DNA of 64,000 nt from Inquilinus limosus (GCF_002195995.1 NZ_NHON01000011.1:50733-114732); one strand, 5' to 3'; numbered from the stretch's first letter, positions 10,001 to 21,269 are shown. Notes: a model not told the origin generated them from the letters alone. Program-made: numbers and translations.

Positions 10001-10528
10001 ATGACGGAAAGAGCAAGGGTCGTCCGGACCATCGCGGCCGGCCTGCTCGTGGCGGCGGCGCTGTCGGCCTGCACGCCGCGGGTGGCGACGCGCGGCAACC
10101 TCGTCGAGGATTACCGGCTCGAGCAGGTCCACACCGGCACCAGCACCAAGTCGGATGTGGCGACGATCCTGGGGACCCCGACCACGGTGTCCACCTTCGA
10201 CGAGAACACCTGGTACTATATCGGCCAGCGGGTCGAGACCGTGGCGTTCTACGCCCCGGAGGTGACCAAGCGCCGGGTCCTGCGCATGCAGTTCGACCCG
10301 ACCACCAGCACCCTGACCGACATCAAGGAGCTGAACCTGGATGATGGCGAGCAGGTGGCGCTGGTGTCGCGCGAGACGCCGACGCTGGGCCGCCGCATCG
10401 GCATCCTGGAGCAGTTCCTGGGCAATATCGGCCGCTTCAACGACAGCGCCGCCGGCACCACGACCGCCCGCGGCGCGCCGGTCGGGACGGGCGGCGTCGC
10501 CAGCTCGGTCGCCGGCGGCAACTACTAG
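10001..10528 (+). CDS. bamE: outer membrane assembly lipoprotein BamE
   Basis: A component of the BAM complex that inserts beta-barrel proteins in the outer membrane. The signal peptide ends in a lipobox LSAC, with C24 as the lipidated residue. The SmpA/OmlA domain follows (VHTGTSTKSDVATILGTPT, TWYYIGQRVE, LRMQFD). 175 residues, longer than the E. coli protein through a low-complexity Gly/Thr tail. The ATG at 10001 follows a GGAGAG ribosome site. It is divergent from the UQCC gene and convergent with hppA. Confidence 0.92.
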   Translation: MTERARVVRTIAAGLLVAAALSACTPRVATRGNLVEDYRLEQVHTGTSTKSDVATILGTPTTVSTFDENTWYYIGQRVETVAFYAPEVTKRRVLRMQFDPTTSTLTDIKELNLDDGEQVALVSRETPTLGRRIGILEQFLGNIGRFNDSAAGTTTARGAPVGTGGVASSVAGGNY

Positions 10529-10549
10529 CCCCGACCTGCCGGCATGAGA

Positions 10550-10578
10550 AAACCCCGGCGCCGTCGGCGCCGGGGTTT
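10550..10578. terminator. bidirectional terminator between bamE and hppA
   Basis: A perfect 13-bp stem (AAACCCCGGCGCC with its complement) closes a three-base loop. The A/T ends give a short T-run on both strands, suitable for the two converging genes. Confidence 0.85.
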
Positions 10579-10598
10579 CTGCTGTCAGGACCCGTCCG

Positions 10599-12713
10599 TC
10601 AGTGGGCGAGGATCGCCAGCAGCAGCAGCGCCACGATGTTGGTGATCTTGATCATCGGGTTGACCGCCGGGCCGGCGGTGTCCTTGTAGGGGTCGCCGAC
10701 GGTGTCGCCGGTGACGGCCGCCTTGTGCGCGTCCGACCCTTTGCCGCCGTGGTTGCCCTCCTCGATGTACTTCTTGGCATTGTCCCAGGCGCCGCCGCCC
10801 GAGGTCATCGATATGGCGACGAACAGGCCGGTGACGATGACGCCCAGCAGCATCGCCCCGAGCGCCGAGAAGGCGGCGGAACGGCCGGCAATCGCCTCGA
10901 CCACGAAATACAGCACCACCGGCGCCAGCACCGGCAGCAGCGAGGGAATGATCATCTCGCGGATCGCCGCCTTGGTCAGCATGTCGACCGCGCGCTTGTA
11001 GTCCGGGCGGCTGGTGCCGGCCATGATCCCCGAATCCTCGCGGAACTGGCGGCGCACCTCCTCCACCACCGATCCGGCGGCGCGGCCGACCGCGGTCATG
11101 CCCAGCGCGCCGAACAGGTACGGCAGCAGGCCGCCGATCAGCAGGCCGACGACGACGAAGGGATCGGTCAGCGAGAAGGCGATCGGCCCGATGCCCTGGA
11201 AATACGGGTACTGGGCGGCGTTGGCCGAGAAGAAGTTGAGGTCCGAGGTGTAGGCCGAGAACAGCACCAGCGCGCCGAGGCCGGCGGAGCCGATGGCGTA
11301 GCCCTTGGTCACCGCCTTGGTGGTGTTGCCGACGGCGTCCAGCGCGTCGGTGGTGACCCGGACCTCCTTCGGCAGGTCCGACATCTCGGCGATGCCGCCG
11401 GCGTTGTCGGTGACCGGGCCGTAGGCGTCGAGCGCCACGACCATGCCGGCCAGGGCCAGCATGCTGGTCACCGCGATGGCGATGCCGAAGAGGCCGGCCA
11501 GCAGATAGGTGACGATGATGGCGACACAGATGATCAGCGCCGGGATCGCCGTCGATTCCATCGAGATGGCGAGGCCCTGGATCACGTTGGTGCCGTGGCC
11601 GGTGGTCGAGGCCTGGGCGACCGAGCGCACCGGGCGGAAATTGGTGCCGGTGTAGTATTCGGTGGTCCAGATCAAGAGGCCGGTGACGACCAGCCCGGCA
11701 ACGCCGCACAGGAACAGCGACAGGCCGCTGAAGCTGCCGCCGCCGACGGCGTAGCTGCCGCCGAAGCCGATCACAACCAGGGTCACCAGGGCGATCCCGA
11801 CCAGCGACAGCCCGGCGGAGACCACGAAGCCGCGATACAGCGCGCCCATGATGTTGTTCGAGGCGCCAAGCTTGACGAAGAAGGTGCCGACGATCGAGGC
11901 CAGGATGCACACCGCGCCGATGGCGAGCGGATAGATCATCATCGCCGCCATCTCGGCCGCCCCGGCGAAGAAGATCGAGGCCAGGACCATGGTGGCGACG
12001 GTGGTGACGGCGTAGGTCTCGAACAGGTCGGCGGCCATGCCGGCGCAGTCGCCGACATTGTCGCCGACATTGTCGGCGATCACGGCCGGGTTGCGCGGGT
12101 CGTCCTCGGGGATGCCGGCCTCGACCTTGCCGACCAGATCGGCGCCGACATCGGCGCCCTTGGTGAAGATGCCGCCGCCGAGGCGGGCGAAGATCGAGAT
12201 CAGCGAGGCGCCGAAGCCGAGCGCCACCAGCGGGTCGATCAGGCCGCGGCCGCTGGCGCCGGAGGCGACCAGGATGGTGTAGTAGCCGGCGACCGCGATC
12301 AGGGCGAGGCCGGCCACCAGCATGCCGGTGACGGCGCCGGAGCGGAAGGCGATGGCCAGGCCGGCGGCCAGGCCCTGGCGGGAGGCCTCGGCGGTGCGGA
12401 CATTGGCGCGCACCGAGATGTTCATGCCGATGTAGCCGGCGGCGCCCGACAGCACCGCGCCGATGATGAAGCCGATGCCGACCGAAATGCCGAGAAGCAG
12501 CGAGACGATGATGGCGATGACCACGCCGACCACGCCGATGGTGAGATACTGCCGGTTCAGGTAGGCGCCCGCGCCTTCCTGGATCGCGGCGGCGATTGCC
12601 TGCATTCGGGCATCGCCCGGACTGGCCGACAACACGCTCCGTGAAGCCCACACGCCATAGGCTAACGCGCCGAGGCCGCAGGCCAGCACGAAGACAAGGA
12701 CCGCTGACATCAT
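10599..12713 (-). CDS. hppA: membrane-bound proton-translocating pyrophosphatase, K+-independent type
   Basis: Couples pyrophosphate hydrolysis to proton export across the inner membrane. 704 residues with about 16 hydrophobic helices. Catalytic motifs are intact: [49 protein letters not shown], and [20 protein letters not shown] followed by [10 protein letters not shown] near the C terminus. In [10 protein letters not shown] a lysine replaces the alanine of K+-dependent enzymes, the known mark of K+-independent pumps. It stands alone and converges on bamE. Confidence 0.96.
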   Translation of the reverse strand: MMSAVLVFVLACGLGALAYGVWASRSVLSASPGDARMQAIAAAIQEGAGAYLNRQYLTIGVVGVVIAIIVSLLLGISVGIGFIIGAVLSGAAGYIGMNISVRANVRTAEASRQGLAAGLAIAFRSGAVTGMLVAGLALIAVAGYYTILVASGASGRGLIDPLVALGFGASLISIFARLGGGIFTKGADVGADLVGKVEAGIPEDDPRNPAVIADNVGDNVGDCAGMAADLFETYAVTTVATMVLASIFFAGAAEMAAMMIYPLAIGAVCILASIVGTFFVKLGASNNIMGALYRGFVVSAGLSLVGIALVTLVVIGFGGSYAVGGGSFSGLSLFLCGVAGLVVTGLLIWTTEYYTGTNFRPVRSVAQASTTGHGTNVIQGLAISMESTAIPALIICVAIIVTYLLAGLFGIAIAVTSMLALAGMVVALDAYGPVTDNAGGIAEMSDLPKEVRVTTDALDAVGNTTKAVTKGYAIGSAGLGALVLFSAYTSDLNFFSANAAQYPYFQGIGPIAFSLTDPFVVVGLLIGGLLPYLFGALGMTAVGRAAGSVVEEVRRQFREDSGIMAGTSRPDYKRAVDMLTKAAIREMIIPSLLPVLAPVVLYFVVEAIAGRSAAFSALGAMLLGVIVTGLFVAISMTSGGGAWDNAKKYIEEGNHGGKGSDAHKAAVTGDTVGDPYKDTAGPAVNPMIKITNIVALLLLAILAH

Positions 12714-12827
12714 TCTTGAGTCCCTCGCCCCTGTTGATGACGTACCGGCCCGGTTCAGGCCGGCTCCGCTTCTTTTGCGCGGAAACGATGCCAGACCAGG
12801 ATGGGGAGGGCAATGAGCGCGAAATAT

Positions 12828-12845
12828 TTTTGCTTTATGGCAAAA
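12828..12845. promoter_or_regulatory. inverted repeat upstream of hppA
   Basis: TTTTGC, six bases, then GCAAAA: a perfect short palindrome in an AT-rich patch about 115 bases upstream of the hppA start. It could be an operator or part of the promoter. No further support is visible. Confidence 0.25.
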
Positions 12846-12979
12846 GTCGGACGGCTTGAGGCTGCTCCCGGCAGGCCCGCACCACCGGTCAGACCGGCGA
12901 CAATACGGCCGGATTCAAGGCTGTCCGGCCTCAGCGGCTGTGCGACGGAAGCCAGTCGAGTACCGCCGGAGCAGCGCCC

Positions 12980-13954
12980 TCAGAAATGCCGCCAGCCGGT
13001 CAGCGACTCGACGGCCCGGCCCTGCGGGTCGAGCAGCCGCGCCCCCTGCCCCGCCGCGATCCGGCCGATCCGCGTCGCCGGCGTGCCCGCCGTCGCGGCC
13101 GCAGCCCCGATCGCGGCCCGGGCCGATGCGGGCGCGCTGAACAGCAGCTCGTAATCCTCGCCGCCGCCCCAGGCGATGTCCTGCAGGGCCGGGTCCAGGG
13201 CGATAGCGGCGCGGGCGGCGTCGGAGAGCGGCAGCAAGGCGAGCTCGACCTCGGCCGACACGCCGGAGGCGTCGCAGAGATGCGGCAGGTCGCCGGGCAG
13301 CCCGTCCGACACGTCCATCGCCGCATGGGCCAGGCCGAGCAGCGCGCGGCCGAGCGCCATACGCGGCTGCGGCACGCGGTGGCGGGTCGCCAGCGCCTCG
13401 CCCGCGTCTGGGTCCAGGCCGGGCAACTGGCCGAGGATGGCGCGCAGCCCGAGTGCGGCGTCGCCGAGGGTGCCGCTGACATAGAGGTCGTCGCCCGGCC
13501 GGGCGCCGGAGCGGCGCAGCATCGCCCCCTGCGGCACGGTGCCGAAGGCGGTGACCGACAGCACGGCGGCGCCGGGGGTCCGCACCGAATCGCCGCCGAG
13601 CAGGCCGATGCCGTACTCCGCCTGGTCCGCCGCCAGCCCCGCGACGAAGCCCTCGATCCAGCTCTCGTCCGGCTGCGCCGGCAGCGCCAGGGTCAGGGTG
13701 TAGGCCAGCGGCTCGGCGCCCTTGGCCGCGAGGTCGGAGAGGTTGGAGCGCAGCAGCTTCCGGGCCACCCGCGCCGGATCCTCGTCCGGCAGGTAGTGCA
13801 CGGTCTCGACCATGGCGTCGGCGGTGACCACCAGGTCGCGGCCCCCGCCGGGGTCGAGCAGCGCCGCATCGTCGGCCAGGCCGAGCGCGCCGGGCGTGGC
13901 CCGGGCCAGCGGCCGGAAGTAGCGGTCGATGCGCTCGAACTCGCCGAGGCCCAT
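12980..13954 (-). CDS. thiL: thiamine-monophosphate kinase
   Basis: Phosphorylates thiamine monophosphate to the active cofactor thiamine diphosphate, using ATP and Mg2+. 324 residues of the PurM-like fold. GLADDAALL carries Mg-binding aspartates; NLSDLAAKGAEPLAY, GLLGGDSVRT, AMDVSDGLPGDL and GGGEDYELLF are all family motifs. The start is the ATG at 13954 (MGLGEFERIDRYF); a longer in-frame opening overlaps nusB and is rejected. It is the last gene of the rib-nusB operon, 13 bases after nusB. Confidence 0.95.
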   Translation of the reverse strand: MGLGEFERIDRYFRPLARATPGALGLADDAALLDPGGGRDLVVTADAMVETVHYLPDEDPARVARKLLRSNLSDLAAKGAEPLAYTLTLALPAQPDESWIEGFVAGLAADQAEYGIGLLGGDSVRTPGAAVLSVTAFGTVPQGAMLRRSGARPGDDLYVSGTLGDAALGLRAILGQLPGLDPDAGEALATRHRVPQPRMALGRALLGLAHAAMDVSDGLPGDLPHLCDASGVSAEVELALLPLSDAARAAIALDPALQDIAWGGGEDYELLFSAPASARAAIGAAAATAGTPATRIGRIAAGQGARLLDPQGRAVESLTGWRHF

Positions 13955-13967
13955 GGCGATTCCCGCG

Positions 13968-14447
13968 TCAGCCGGCGCGGGGCTCGTCCGGCCGGCGCTC
14001 GCGGGCGATACGGTCCAGCACCGCATTCACCATCGCCGGCTCCTTGCCGCCGAAGAAGGCCCGGGTGACGTTGACATATTCCGATATCACGATCGGCGCC
14101 GGCACGTGCAGGTTGGCCAGCAGCTCCCAGGCGCCGGCCTGCATCACGCAGCGCAGCAGCAGGTCGAGCCGGGCCAGCGAGAACTGGCTGTCCAGCGCGC
14201 CGGTGACCAGGGCGTCGACCTCCTCGCTGCGCACCCGGGTGCCGCGGACGATGTCGCCGAACAGCGGGGCGTCCGGCTCGACCATCGCCTCGCCCTCGAC
14301 CTCCTCGCCGAAGCGGTGGTGGACGAACTCAGCGATCACCTTGTCGAGCGGCGTGCCCGACTGCTCGAGCTGGTACAGCGCCTGGACGGCGGCGAGGCGC
14401 GCGGCGCTGCGGCGAGCCTTGGCGGAGGGCTTCTGCGTCGTCGCCAT
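13968..14447 (-). CDS. nusB: transcription antitermination factor NusB
   Basis: Binds boxA RNA with NusE (S10) to antiterminate rRNA operons. 159 residues, all helical: RRSAARLAAVQALYQLEQSG at the N terminus and an ILDRIA-like end (NAVLDRIARE). APIVISEYVNVTRAFF is the typical core helix. It lies three bases after ribH and 13 before thiL, a widely conserved neighbourhood. Confidence 0.95.
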   Translation of the reverse strand: MATTQKPSAKARRSAARLAAVQALYQLEQSGTPLDKVIAEFVHHRFGEEVEGEAMVEPDAPLFGDIVRGTRVRSEEVDALVTGALDSQFSLARLDLLLRCVMQAGAWELLANLHVPAPIVISEYVNVTRAFFGGKEPAMVNAVLDRIARERRPDEPRAG

Positions 14448-14450
14448 CGG

Positions 14451-14933
14451 TCAGGCCGTCCGCTGCGAGAAATGGCGCTTCAGCTCGATCATCGCCAGCG
14501 CGGCGCGGGCGGCGCCGCCGCCCTTGTCCATCTCCGCCACCTTGGCGCGGGCCCAGGCCTGGGCCTCGGTCTCCACGGTCAGGATGCCGTTGCCGATGGC
14601 CAGGCCGTGGCGCAGCGCCAGGTCCTGCAGGCCGCGGGCGCTCTCGTTGCAGACCGTGTCGTAATGCGAGGTCTCGCCGCGGATGACGCAGCCCAGCGCA
14701 ACATAGCCGTCGAAGCGGCGGGCCGAGGTCGAGGCGATCTGCACCGCCGCCGGGATCTCCAGCGCGCCGGGCACGGCAAAGCGCTCCCAGGTGGCGCCGA
14801 TCTGCTCCAGCACCGCGATGGCGCCGCGCGCCAGCTCGTCGGTGATGTCCTCGTAGAACCGGGCCTCGACGATCATGATATGCGGCGCCGGACCGGTGAA
14901 GGACACGGGCCGCTGTTCGGTCTTGGCGACCAT
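14451..14933 (-). CDS. ribH: 6,7-dimethyl-8-ribityllumazine synthase
   Basis: Condenses the ribityl-amino-pyrimidinedione with dihydroxybutanone phosphate to lumazine, the penultimate step of riboflavin synthesis. 160 residues. Substrate-loop motifs are VPGALEIP and ALGCVIRGETSHYD, with H90 as the probable general acid/base. It starts at ATG 14933, two bases after the ribBX stop. One ribH in this operon supplies the substrate for RibE. Confidence 0.96.
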   Translation of the reverse strand: MVAKTEQRPVSFTGPAPHIMIVEARFYEDITDELARGAIAVLEQIGATWERFAVPGALEIPAAVQIASTSARRFDGYVALGCVIRGETSHYDTVCNESARGLQDLALRHGLAIGNGILTVETEAQAWARAKVAEMDKGGGAARAALAMIELKRHFSQRTA

Positions 14934-14935
14934 GG

Positions 14936-16174
<1,239 letters not shown>

Positions 16175-16705
16175 GCCTGGGTGTGCGGAATGATGTTGAC
16201 GCCGAAGCGGCAGGTCCCCGACGGGGTGTCGGCGACCTCGTTCACGGTCAGCGAGACGCCTTCGATCGCGATCGAGCCTTTCGACGCGATATAGTCGGCC
16301 AGCGCCGCCGGGGCCTCGACCGTGAAGCGGACGCTGTCCCCTTCCGGCCGGCGGTCGACGATGGTGCCGACGCCGTCGACATGGCCGTAGACCAGGTGGC
16401 CGCCGATCTCGTCGCCGAGCTTGAGCGAGCGCTCGAGGTTGATCTCGGTGCCGACCTGCCAGTCGCCCAGGGTGCTGCGCGACAGGGTCTCGGCCGAGGC
16501 CTCGACCGCGAAGCGGCCGGGCCAGGTCTCGATCACGGTCAGGCAGACGCCGTTATGGGCGACGGACGCGCCGATCTCGATCGACGCGGTGTCGAAGGCC
16601 GTCTCGATGATGTAGCGGGTGTCGCCTCGCCGCTCGATCGCCGCGACGCGCCCCACATCGGTGATGATGCCGCTGAACATGGCGGGCACCCTATGCCGGA
16701 CGCGC

Positions 16706-16727
16706 TGTGGTTTCCAGCGAAACCACA
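16706..16727. promoter_or_regulatory. perfect palindrome between nrdR and ribE
   Basis: TGTGGTTT, six bases, then AAACCACA. It lies 25 bases before the ribE start in the 116-base nrdR-ribE gap. The AACCACA half resembles words in the palindromes at 17271 and 43074. It could be an operator or a leader hairpin for the rib genes. No FMN-riboswitch features are visible. Confidence 0.4.
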
Positions 16728-16796
16728 TTGCGCCTGACGCAAGCCCTCCTTGTCAGAGCCTGTCTTGAAACCAGCCGGACCGAGCCGGTTGGCCGC

Positions 16797-17255
16797 TCAG
16801 GGGCGCTCGCCGCGCAGCTGGTCCACGAAATCGCTGAAGGCGCCGGGCTCCTGGAAGTCTCGATAGACCGACGCGTAGCGGATGTAGGCGACCTTGTCGA
16901 CGCCGCTCAGCGCCTTCATCACCATCTCGCCGATCGCCTTGGACGGGATCTCGCTTTCGCCCGAGCTTTCGAGCTGGCGGACCAGGGAGTTGACGATCCG
17001 CTCCAGCCGCTCGATGTCGATGTCGCGCTTGCGCAGGGCGATGCGCATCGACCGCAGCAGCTTCTCGCGGTCGAACGGCTCGCGCTGGCCGGTCGACTTG
17101 ATCACCGTCAGCTCGCGCAGCTGGATCCGCTCGAAGGTGGTGAAGCGGGCGCCGCAGGCCGGGCAGAAGCGCCGCCGCCGGATGGCCGAATTGTCCTCGG
17201 TGGGACGCGAGTCCTTCACCTGGGTGTCGTCGTGGCCACAGAACGGGCAGCGCAT
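16797..17255 (-). CDS. nrdR: ribonucleotide reductase regulator NrdR
   Basis: A zinc-ribbon/ATP-cone repressor of ribonucleotide reductase genes. 152 residues. The zinc ribbon is [13 protein letters not shown] with FCPACGARF (two CxxC pairs). The ATP-cone follows from [16 protein letters not shown] to about residue 135. It starts at ATG 17255 after a GGGGGAA ribosome site; an in-frame extension would be translated from the palindrome upstream and is not conserved. It lies between glyA and the rib genes, 226 bases after glyA. Confidence 0.95.
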   Translation of the reverse strand: MRCPFCGHDDTQVKDSRPTEDNSAIRRRRFCPACGARFTTFERIQLRELTVIKSTGQREPFDREKLLRSMRIALRKRDIDIERLERIVNSLVRQLESSGESEIPSKAIGEMVMKALSGVDKVAYIRYASVYRDFQEPGAFSDFVDQLRGERP

Positions 17256-17270
17256 CGGTTCCCCCGGAAA

Positions 17271-17311
17271 TGGTTCGCCCACAACGAATGGATACCATCC
17301 GTTGTGGGCGA
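17271..17311. promoter_or_regulatory. long near-perfect palindrome upstream of nrdR
   Basis: Arms of 21 bases with one mismatch around the loop ATA: TGGTTCGCCCACAACG at the left, CGTTGTGGGCGAACCA at the right, with an inner ATGG/CCAT. It ends 16 bases before the nrdR start. No T-run follows on the minus strand, so it is more likely an operator or mRNA leader stem than a terminator. Confidence 0.6.
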
Positions 17312-17369
17312 ACCACAATCTATCGCTTCATTTGGCGAGGAATTCTGAGCTGCTGCCAATCTTTTATAT

Positions 17370-17460
17370 CGTCATGGCGAGGAGCGCAGCGACGTGGCCA
17401 TCCAGGGGCCGGTGCGAGCCACCCCTGGATGGCCGCGCCCCTTCGGGGCTCGCCATGACG
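17370..17460. repeat. intergenic palindromic element, type A', copy 1
   Basis: Starts CGTCATGGCGAGG and ends CTCGCCATGACG. It has the same plan as type A, but ATTGC/GCAAT is replaced by ATGGC/GCCAT in both arms. The right arm contains CCCC-TTCG-GGGG, a very stable tetraloop if transcribed. It lies between glyA and nrdR on the same transcript. Confidence 0.95.
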
Positions 17461-17481
17461 AGAGTATGGAGCGGGCCGGCC

Positions 17482-18774
17482 TCACAGACCCTGGTAGATC
17501 GGGAACCTGGCGCACAGCGCCTCGACCCGAGCCCGCACCGCCTTCTCCACCTTCGAGTTGTCGTCAGGGTTGGCGGCCAGGCCGTCCAGCACCTCGACCG
17601 CCATCTCGCCGACCTGCCGGAACTCGGCGACGCCGAAGCCGCGCGAGGTCGCGGCCGGGCTGCCCAGGCGGACGCCCGAGGTGATGGTCGGCTTCTCCGG
17701 GTCGAACGGCACGCCGTTCTTGTTGCAGGTCATGCCGGCATGCTCGAGGCTCGCCTCGGCCGCCTTGCCGGTCAGCTTCTTCGGCCGCAGGTCGACCAGC
17801 ATCAGATGCGTGTCGGTGCCGCCGGAGACGATGTCCAGCCCGCCGGCGCGCACGGTCTCGGCCAGCGCCTTGGCATTGTCGACCACCGCCTGGGCGTACG
17901 TCTTGAACTCCGGCCGCAGCGCCTCGCCGAAGGCCACCGCCTTGGCAGCGATGACATGCATCAGCGGACCGCCCTGCAGCCCCGGGAAGACCGAGGAGTT
18001 GATCTTCTTGCCGATCTCCGGGTCGTTCGACAGCACCATGCCGCCGCGCGGGCCGCGCAGGGTCTTGTGGGTGGTGGTGGTGACGATATGGGCGTGCGGC
18101 AGCGGGCTGGGGTGGACGCCGCCGGCGACCAGCCCGGCGAAATGCGCCATGTCGACCATCAGATAGGCGCCGACCGAATCCGCGATCTGGCGGAAGCGGG
18201 CGAAATCGATGATCCGCGGATAGGCCGAGCCGCCGGCGATGATCAGCTTCGGCTTGTGCTCGGTGGCCAGGCGCTGCAGCTCGTCATAGTCGATCCGCGC
18301 ATCGTCCTGGCGGACGCCGTACTGCACCGCGTTGAACCACTTGCCCGACTGGTTCGGGGGCGCGCCATGGGTCAGGTGGCCGCCGGCCGCCAGCGACAGA
18401 CCCAGCACGGTGTCGCCCGGCTGCAGCAGGGCGAAGAACACCGCCTGGTTGGCCTGGGCCCCGGAATGCGGCTGGACGTTGGCGAAGACGCAGTCGAACA
18501 GCTTGCAGGCGCGCTCGATCGCCAGCTGCTCGACCACGTCGACATATTCGCAGCCGCCGTAGTAGCGCCGGTTCGGATAGCCCTCGGCATATTTGTTGGT
18601 CAGGACCGAGCCCTGGGCCTCGAGCACGGCGCGGGAGACGATGTTCTCGCTGGCGATCAGCTCGATCTGCGTCTGCTGGCGCTTCAACTCGTCCCGGATG
18701 CCGCGCAGCACGGCCGGGTCGGTGTCGTCCAGACGGGCGGTGAAGAGGGAGGCGGCGGTGTCGGCGGAGCTCAT
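17482..18774 (-). CDS. glyA: serine hydroxymethyltransferase
   Basis: A PLP enzyme that interconverts serine and glycine with tetrahydrofolate, the main source of one-carbon units. 430 residues. [37 protein letters not shown], and [15 protein letters not shown] with the PLP lysine K237 are all canonical. It starts at ATG 18774, 17 bases after rpiB. It has the usual family length and no abnormal residues. Confidence 0.97.
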   Translation of the reverse strand: MSSADTAASLFTARLDDTDPAVLRGIRDELKRQQTQIELIASENIVSRAVLEAQGSVLTNKYAEGYPNRRYYGGCEYVDVVEQLAIERACKLFDCVFANVQPHSGAQANQAVFFALLQPGDTVLGLSLAAGGHLTHGAPPNQSGKWFNAVQYGVRQDDARIDYDELQRLATEHKPKLIIAGGSAYPRIIDFARFRQIADSVGAYLMVDMAHFAGLVAGGVHPSPLPHAHIVTTTTHKTLRGPRGGMVLSNDPEIGKKINSSVFPGLQGGPLMHVIAAKAVAFGEALRPEFKTYAQAVVDNAKALAETVRAGGLDIVSGGTDTHLMLVDLRPKKLTGKAAEASLEHAGMTCNKNGVPFDPEKPTITSGVRLGSPAATSRGFGVAEFRQVGEMAVEVLDGLAANPDDNSKVEKAVRARVEALCARFPIYQGL

Positions 18775-18791
18775 GGGGCGGTCATCCTGGG

Positions 18792-19244
18792 TCAGGCGTT
18801 CGGCACGTCGATCTTGGCGATGCGGTCGCCGTGGCGTCCGCCTTCGTAATCGGTGGACAGGAACACGGCAAGGCAATCCCGGGCCGTCTCGAAGCCGATG
18901 ATTCGGGCGCCGAGCGCGAGCACGTTGGCGTCGTTGTGCTGGCGGCACAGCCGGGCGGTGGTGACGTCATGGCACAGCGCCGCACGGATTCCGCGATGGC
19001 GGTTGGCGGCGATCGAGATGCCGATGCCGGTGCCACAGACCAGGACGCCGCGCGTCGCCCGCCCGTCCCGGATCGCCTGCGCCATGGCATGGCCGTAGTC
19101 GGGATAGTCGACCCGATCCGGACCGTTGGTGCCGAGGTCGAGAACGGCCAGCCCCTGCTCCTCGATCGCCGCGCGGAGCTGGTCCTTGAGGGCATATCCG
19201 GCATGGTCGGCGGCGAGGGCGACGGTCTTCGTGGCGTCGGTCAT
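18792..19244 (-). CDS. rpiB: ribose 5-phosphate isomerase B
   Basis: Interconverts ribose 5-phosphate and ribulose 5-phosphate, the substrate of RibB downstream. 150 residues of the RpiB/LacAB family: [26 protein letters not shown], and [17 protein letters not shown] with the catalytic C70. It is the first gene of the long minus-strand operon and is divergent from mucR. The rpiB-glyA pairing is common in alphaproteobacteria. Confidence 0.95.
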   Translation of the reverse strand: MTDATKTVALAADHAGYALKDQLRAAIEEQGLAVLDLGTNGPDRVDYPDYGHAMAQAIRDGRATRGVLVCGTGIGISIAANRHRGIRAALCHDVTTARLCRQHNDANVLALGARIIGFETARDCLAVFLSTDYEGGRHGDRIAKIDVPNA

Positions 19245-19459
19245 GATGGTCCGGTCAGAGGGGAAGCGGGCGACCTTCGCATATTTTGCATTGGAGGGTG
19301 AGCTAGAACATGGCTCAATTGTGCGCGGCGTGCCGGCCGGTCCCGGCCGCAGTTTGCGGTTGCAGATTATAAGGTATTTTTCCCATTACCGTTGACATGC
19401 GCGATATCAAATGCGACCTCGTTGTCGCTGTTGACGACACAAAGAAAAGGAATTGAACA

Positions 19460-19909
19460 ATGGAGGATGAAGCAAGCACCAGCGGACGCGGCAACGACGA
19501 TCTGATCCAGATGACGACCCAGATCGTGACGTCCTATATTTCCCGTAACACGGTCCCGACCGATCAGCTCGGGAGCGTGATCCAGGCCATTCATGACGCG
19601 CTGCGGAACATCGGCTCCGCGCCGGCGGCGGCGGCGGCGGCGGTTCCGGCCAAGCCCGCGGTGCCGATCCGGCGGTCGATCCAGCCGGACTACATCGTCT
19701 GCCTGGAGGACGGGAAGAAGCTGAAGATGCTGAAACGGCACCTGCGGACGACCTACAACCTGTCGCCGGAGGAGTACCGGACGAAGTGGGGCCTGCCGGC
19801 GGACTACCCGATGGTCGCGCCGAACTATGCGGAACAGCGCTCTGCCTTCGCCAAGAAGATCGGTCTGGGCAAGGCCCGCACCGACGCGGGCAAGGCCCGG
19901 CGCGCCTGA
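19460..19909 (+). CDS. mucR: MucR/Ros-family transcriptional regulator
   Basis: 149 residues. A helical N-terminal oligomerisation region (NDDLIQMTTQIVTSYISRN) and an Ala-rich linker precede the Ros zinc-finger DNA-binding domain at about residues 75-140 (PDYIVCLEDGKKLKMLKRHL, SPEEYRTKWGLPADYPMVAP). MucR proteins are H-NS-like global regulators of exopolysaccharide, motility and cell cycle in alphaproteobacteria. The finger keeps C81, D84 and H94, but the position of the final histidine reads T-T-Y. The upstream 215 bases are AT-rich, as expected for MucR autoregulation. The start follows AAAGGAATTGAACA. Confidence 0.92.
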   Translation: MEDEASTSGRGNDDLIQMTTQIVTSYISRNTVPTDQLGSVIQAIHDALRNIGSAPAAAAAAVPAKPAVPIRRSIQPDYIVCLEDGKKLKMLKRHLRTTYNLSPEEYRTKWGLPADYPMVAPNYAEQRSAFAKKIGLGKARTDAGKARRA

Positions 19910-20027
19910 TCACCGCCGCCTCGGGGGCCGGGACGCTGCAGCGTGAGCCATGCGGGCTTGGGCTGGCGGCGTCCCGGCCCCTGTGCTGTTATGCGCCACC
20001 GTTTTAAGACAGTTCCGGAGTTCGCCC

Positions 20028-21242
20028 ATGACTTCCTCCGCCGCCGCCGCGGCCGCCAAGCCGGCGCAGACCGGCCGCGCCGCCTTCCACTGGGAGGATC
20101 CGCTCCTGCTCGAGGAGCTGCTGACCGAGGAGGAGCGCATGGTGCGCGACGCGGCGCGCGCCTATTGCCAGGAGAAGCTGCAGCCGCGCGTGCTCGAGGC
20201 GAACCGGCACGAGGTCTTCCACCGCGAGATCATGACCGAGATGGGCGAGCTCGGCTTCCTCGGCTCGACCATCGACGGCTATGGCTGCGCCGGCGTGAAC
20301 TATGTCTGCTACGGCCTGATCGCGCGCGAGGTCGAGCGCGTCGACAGCGGCTACCGCTCCGCCATGTCGGTGCAGTCGAGCCTGGTGATGCACCCGATCC
20401 ATGCCTACGGCACCGAGGAGCAACGCCAGAAGTACCTGCCCCGCCTGGCCACCGGCGAGCTGGTCGGCTGCTTCGGCCTGACCGAGCCCGACGCCGGCTC
20501 CGACCCCGGCTCGATGAAGACCCGGGCGCGCAGCGTCGCCGGCGGCTACAGCCTGTCCGGCGCCAAGATGTGGATCACCAATTCGCCGATCGCGGACGTG
20601 TTCGTGGTCTGGGCCAAGGATGACAGCGGCGAGATCCGCGGCTTCATCCTGGAGCGCGGCATGAAGGGCCTGTCCTCGCCGAAGATCGAGGGCAAGTTCT
20701 CGCTGCGCGCCTCGACCACCGGCGAGATCGTGATGGACGAGGTGTTCGTCCCCGAGGCGAACCTGCTGCCCAACGTCAAGGGGCTGAAGGGCCCGTTCGG
20801 CTGCCTGAACAACGCCCGCTACGGCATCGCCTGGGGCGCCGTCGGCGCGGCCGAGTTCTGCTGGCACACCGCCCGGCAGTACACGCTGGACCGCAAGATG
20901 TTCGGCCGCCCCCTCGCCGCCACCCAGCTGATCCAGAAGAAGCTGGCCGACATGCAGACCGAGATCACCCTCGGCCTGATCTCGGCGCATCGCCTGGGTC
21001 AGCTCAAGGACGAGGGCAAGGCGGCGCCGGAGGCGATCAGCCTGATGAAGCGCAACAACTGCGGCAAGTCGCTGGACATCGCCCGCCAGGCCCGCGACAT
21101 GCTCGGCGGCAACGGCATCGCCGACGAGTTCAACGTGATCCGCCACGTGATGAATCTGGAGGCGGTCAACACCTATGAGGGCACGCATGACGTGCACGCC
21201 CTGATCCTGGGCCGGGCCCAGACCGGCCTGGCGGCTTTCTAA
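20028..21242 (+). CDS. gcdH: glutaryl-CoA dehydrogenase (acyl-CoA dehydrogenase family)
   Basis: An FAD enzyme that oxidises and decarboxylates glutaryl-CoA to crotonyl-CoA in lysine and tryptophan breakdown. 404 residues. [16 protein letters not shown] and WITNSP form the FAD/substrate region. [19 protein letters not shown] at the end carries the catalytic E384 and is characteristic of GCDH among acyl-CoA dehydrogenases. Start ATG 20028, with CCGGAG upstream; the longer frame begins in non-coding sequence. A strong terminator follows. Confidence 0.93.
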   Translation: MTSSAAAAAAKPAQTGRAAFHWEDPLLLEELLTEEERMVRDAARAYCQEKLQPRVLEANRHEVFHREIMTEMGELGFLGSTIDGYGCAGVNYVCYGLIAREVERVDSGYRSAMSVQSSLVMHPIHAYGTEEQRQKYLPRLATGELVGCFGLTEPDAGSDPGSMKTRARSVAGGYSLSGAKMWITNSPIADVFVVWAKDDSGEIRGFILERGMKGLSSPKIEGKFSLRASTTGEIVMDEVFVPEANLLPNVKGLKGPFGCLNNARYGIAWGAVGAAEFCWHTARQYTLDRKMFGRPLAATQLIQKKLADMQTEITLGLISAHRLGQLKDEGKAAPEAISLMKRNNCGKSLDIARQARDMLGGNGIADEFNVIRHVMNLEAVNTYEGTHDVHALILGRAQTGLAAF

Positions 21243-21269
21243 GCCGACCCGGCATCAGCCGGGCAAACG

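Noticed and set aside
10602..12644. 680-codon plus-strand frame opposite hppA
   Set aside because: Antisense shadow; HppA on the other strand is conserved over its full length.
16681..16796. FMN riboswitch before ribE
   Set aside because: The 116-base gap is shorter than a complete FMN riboswitch and shows only a simple palindrome.
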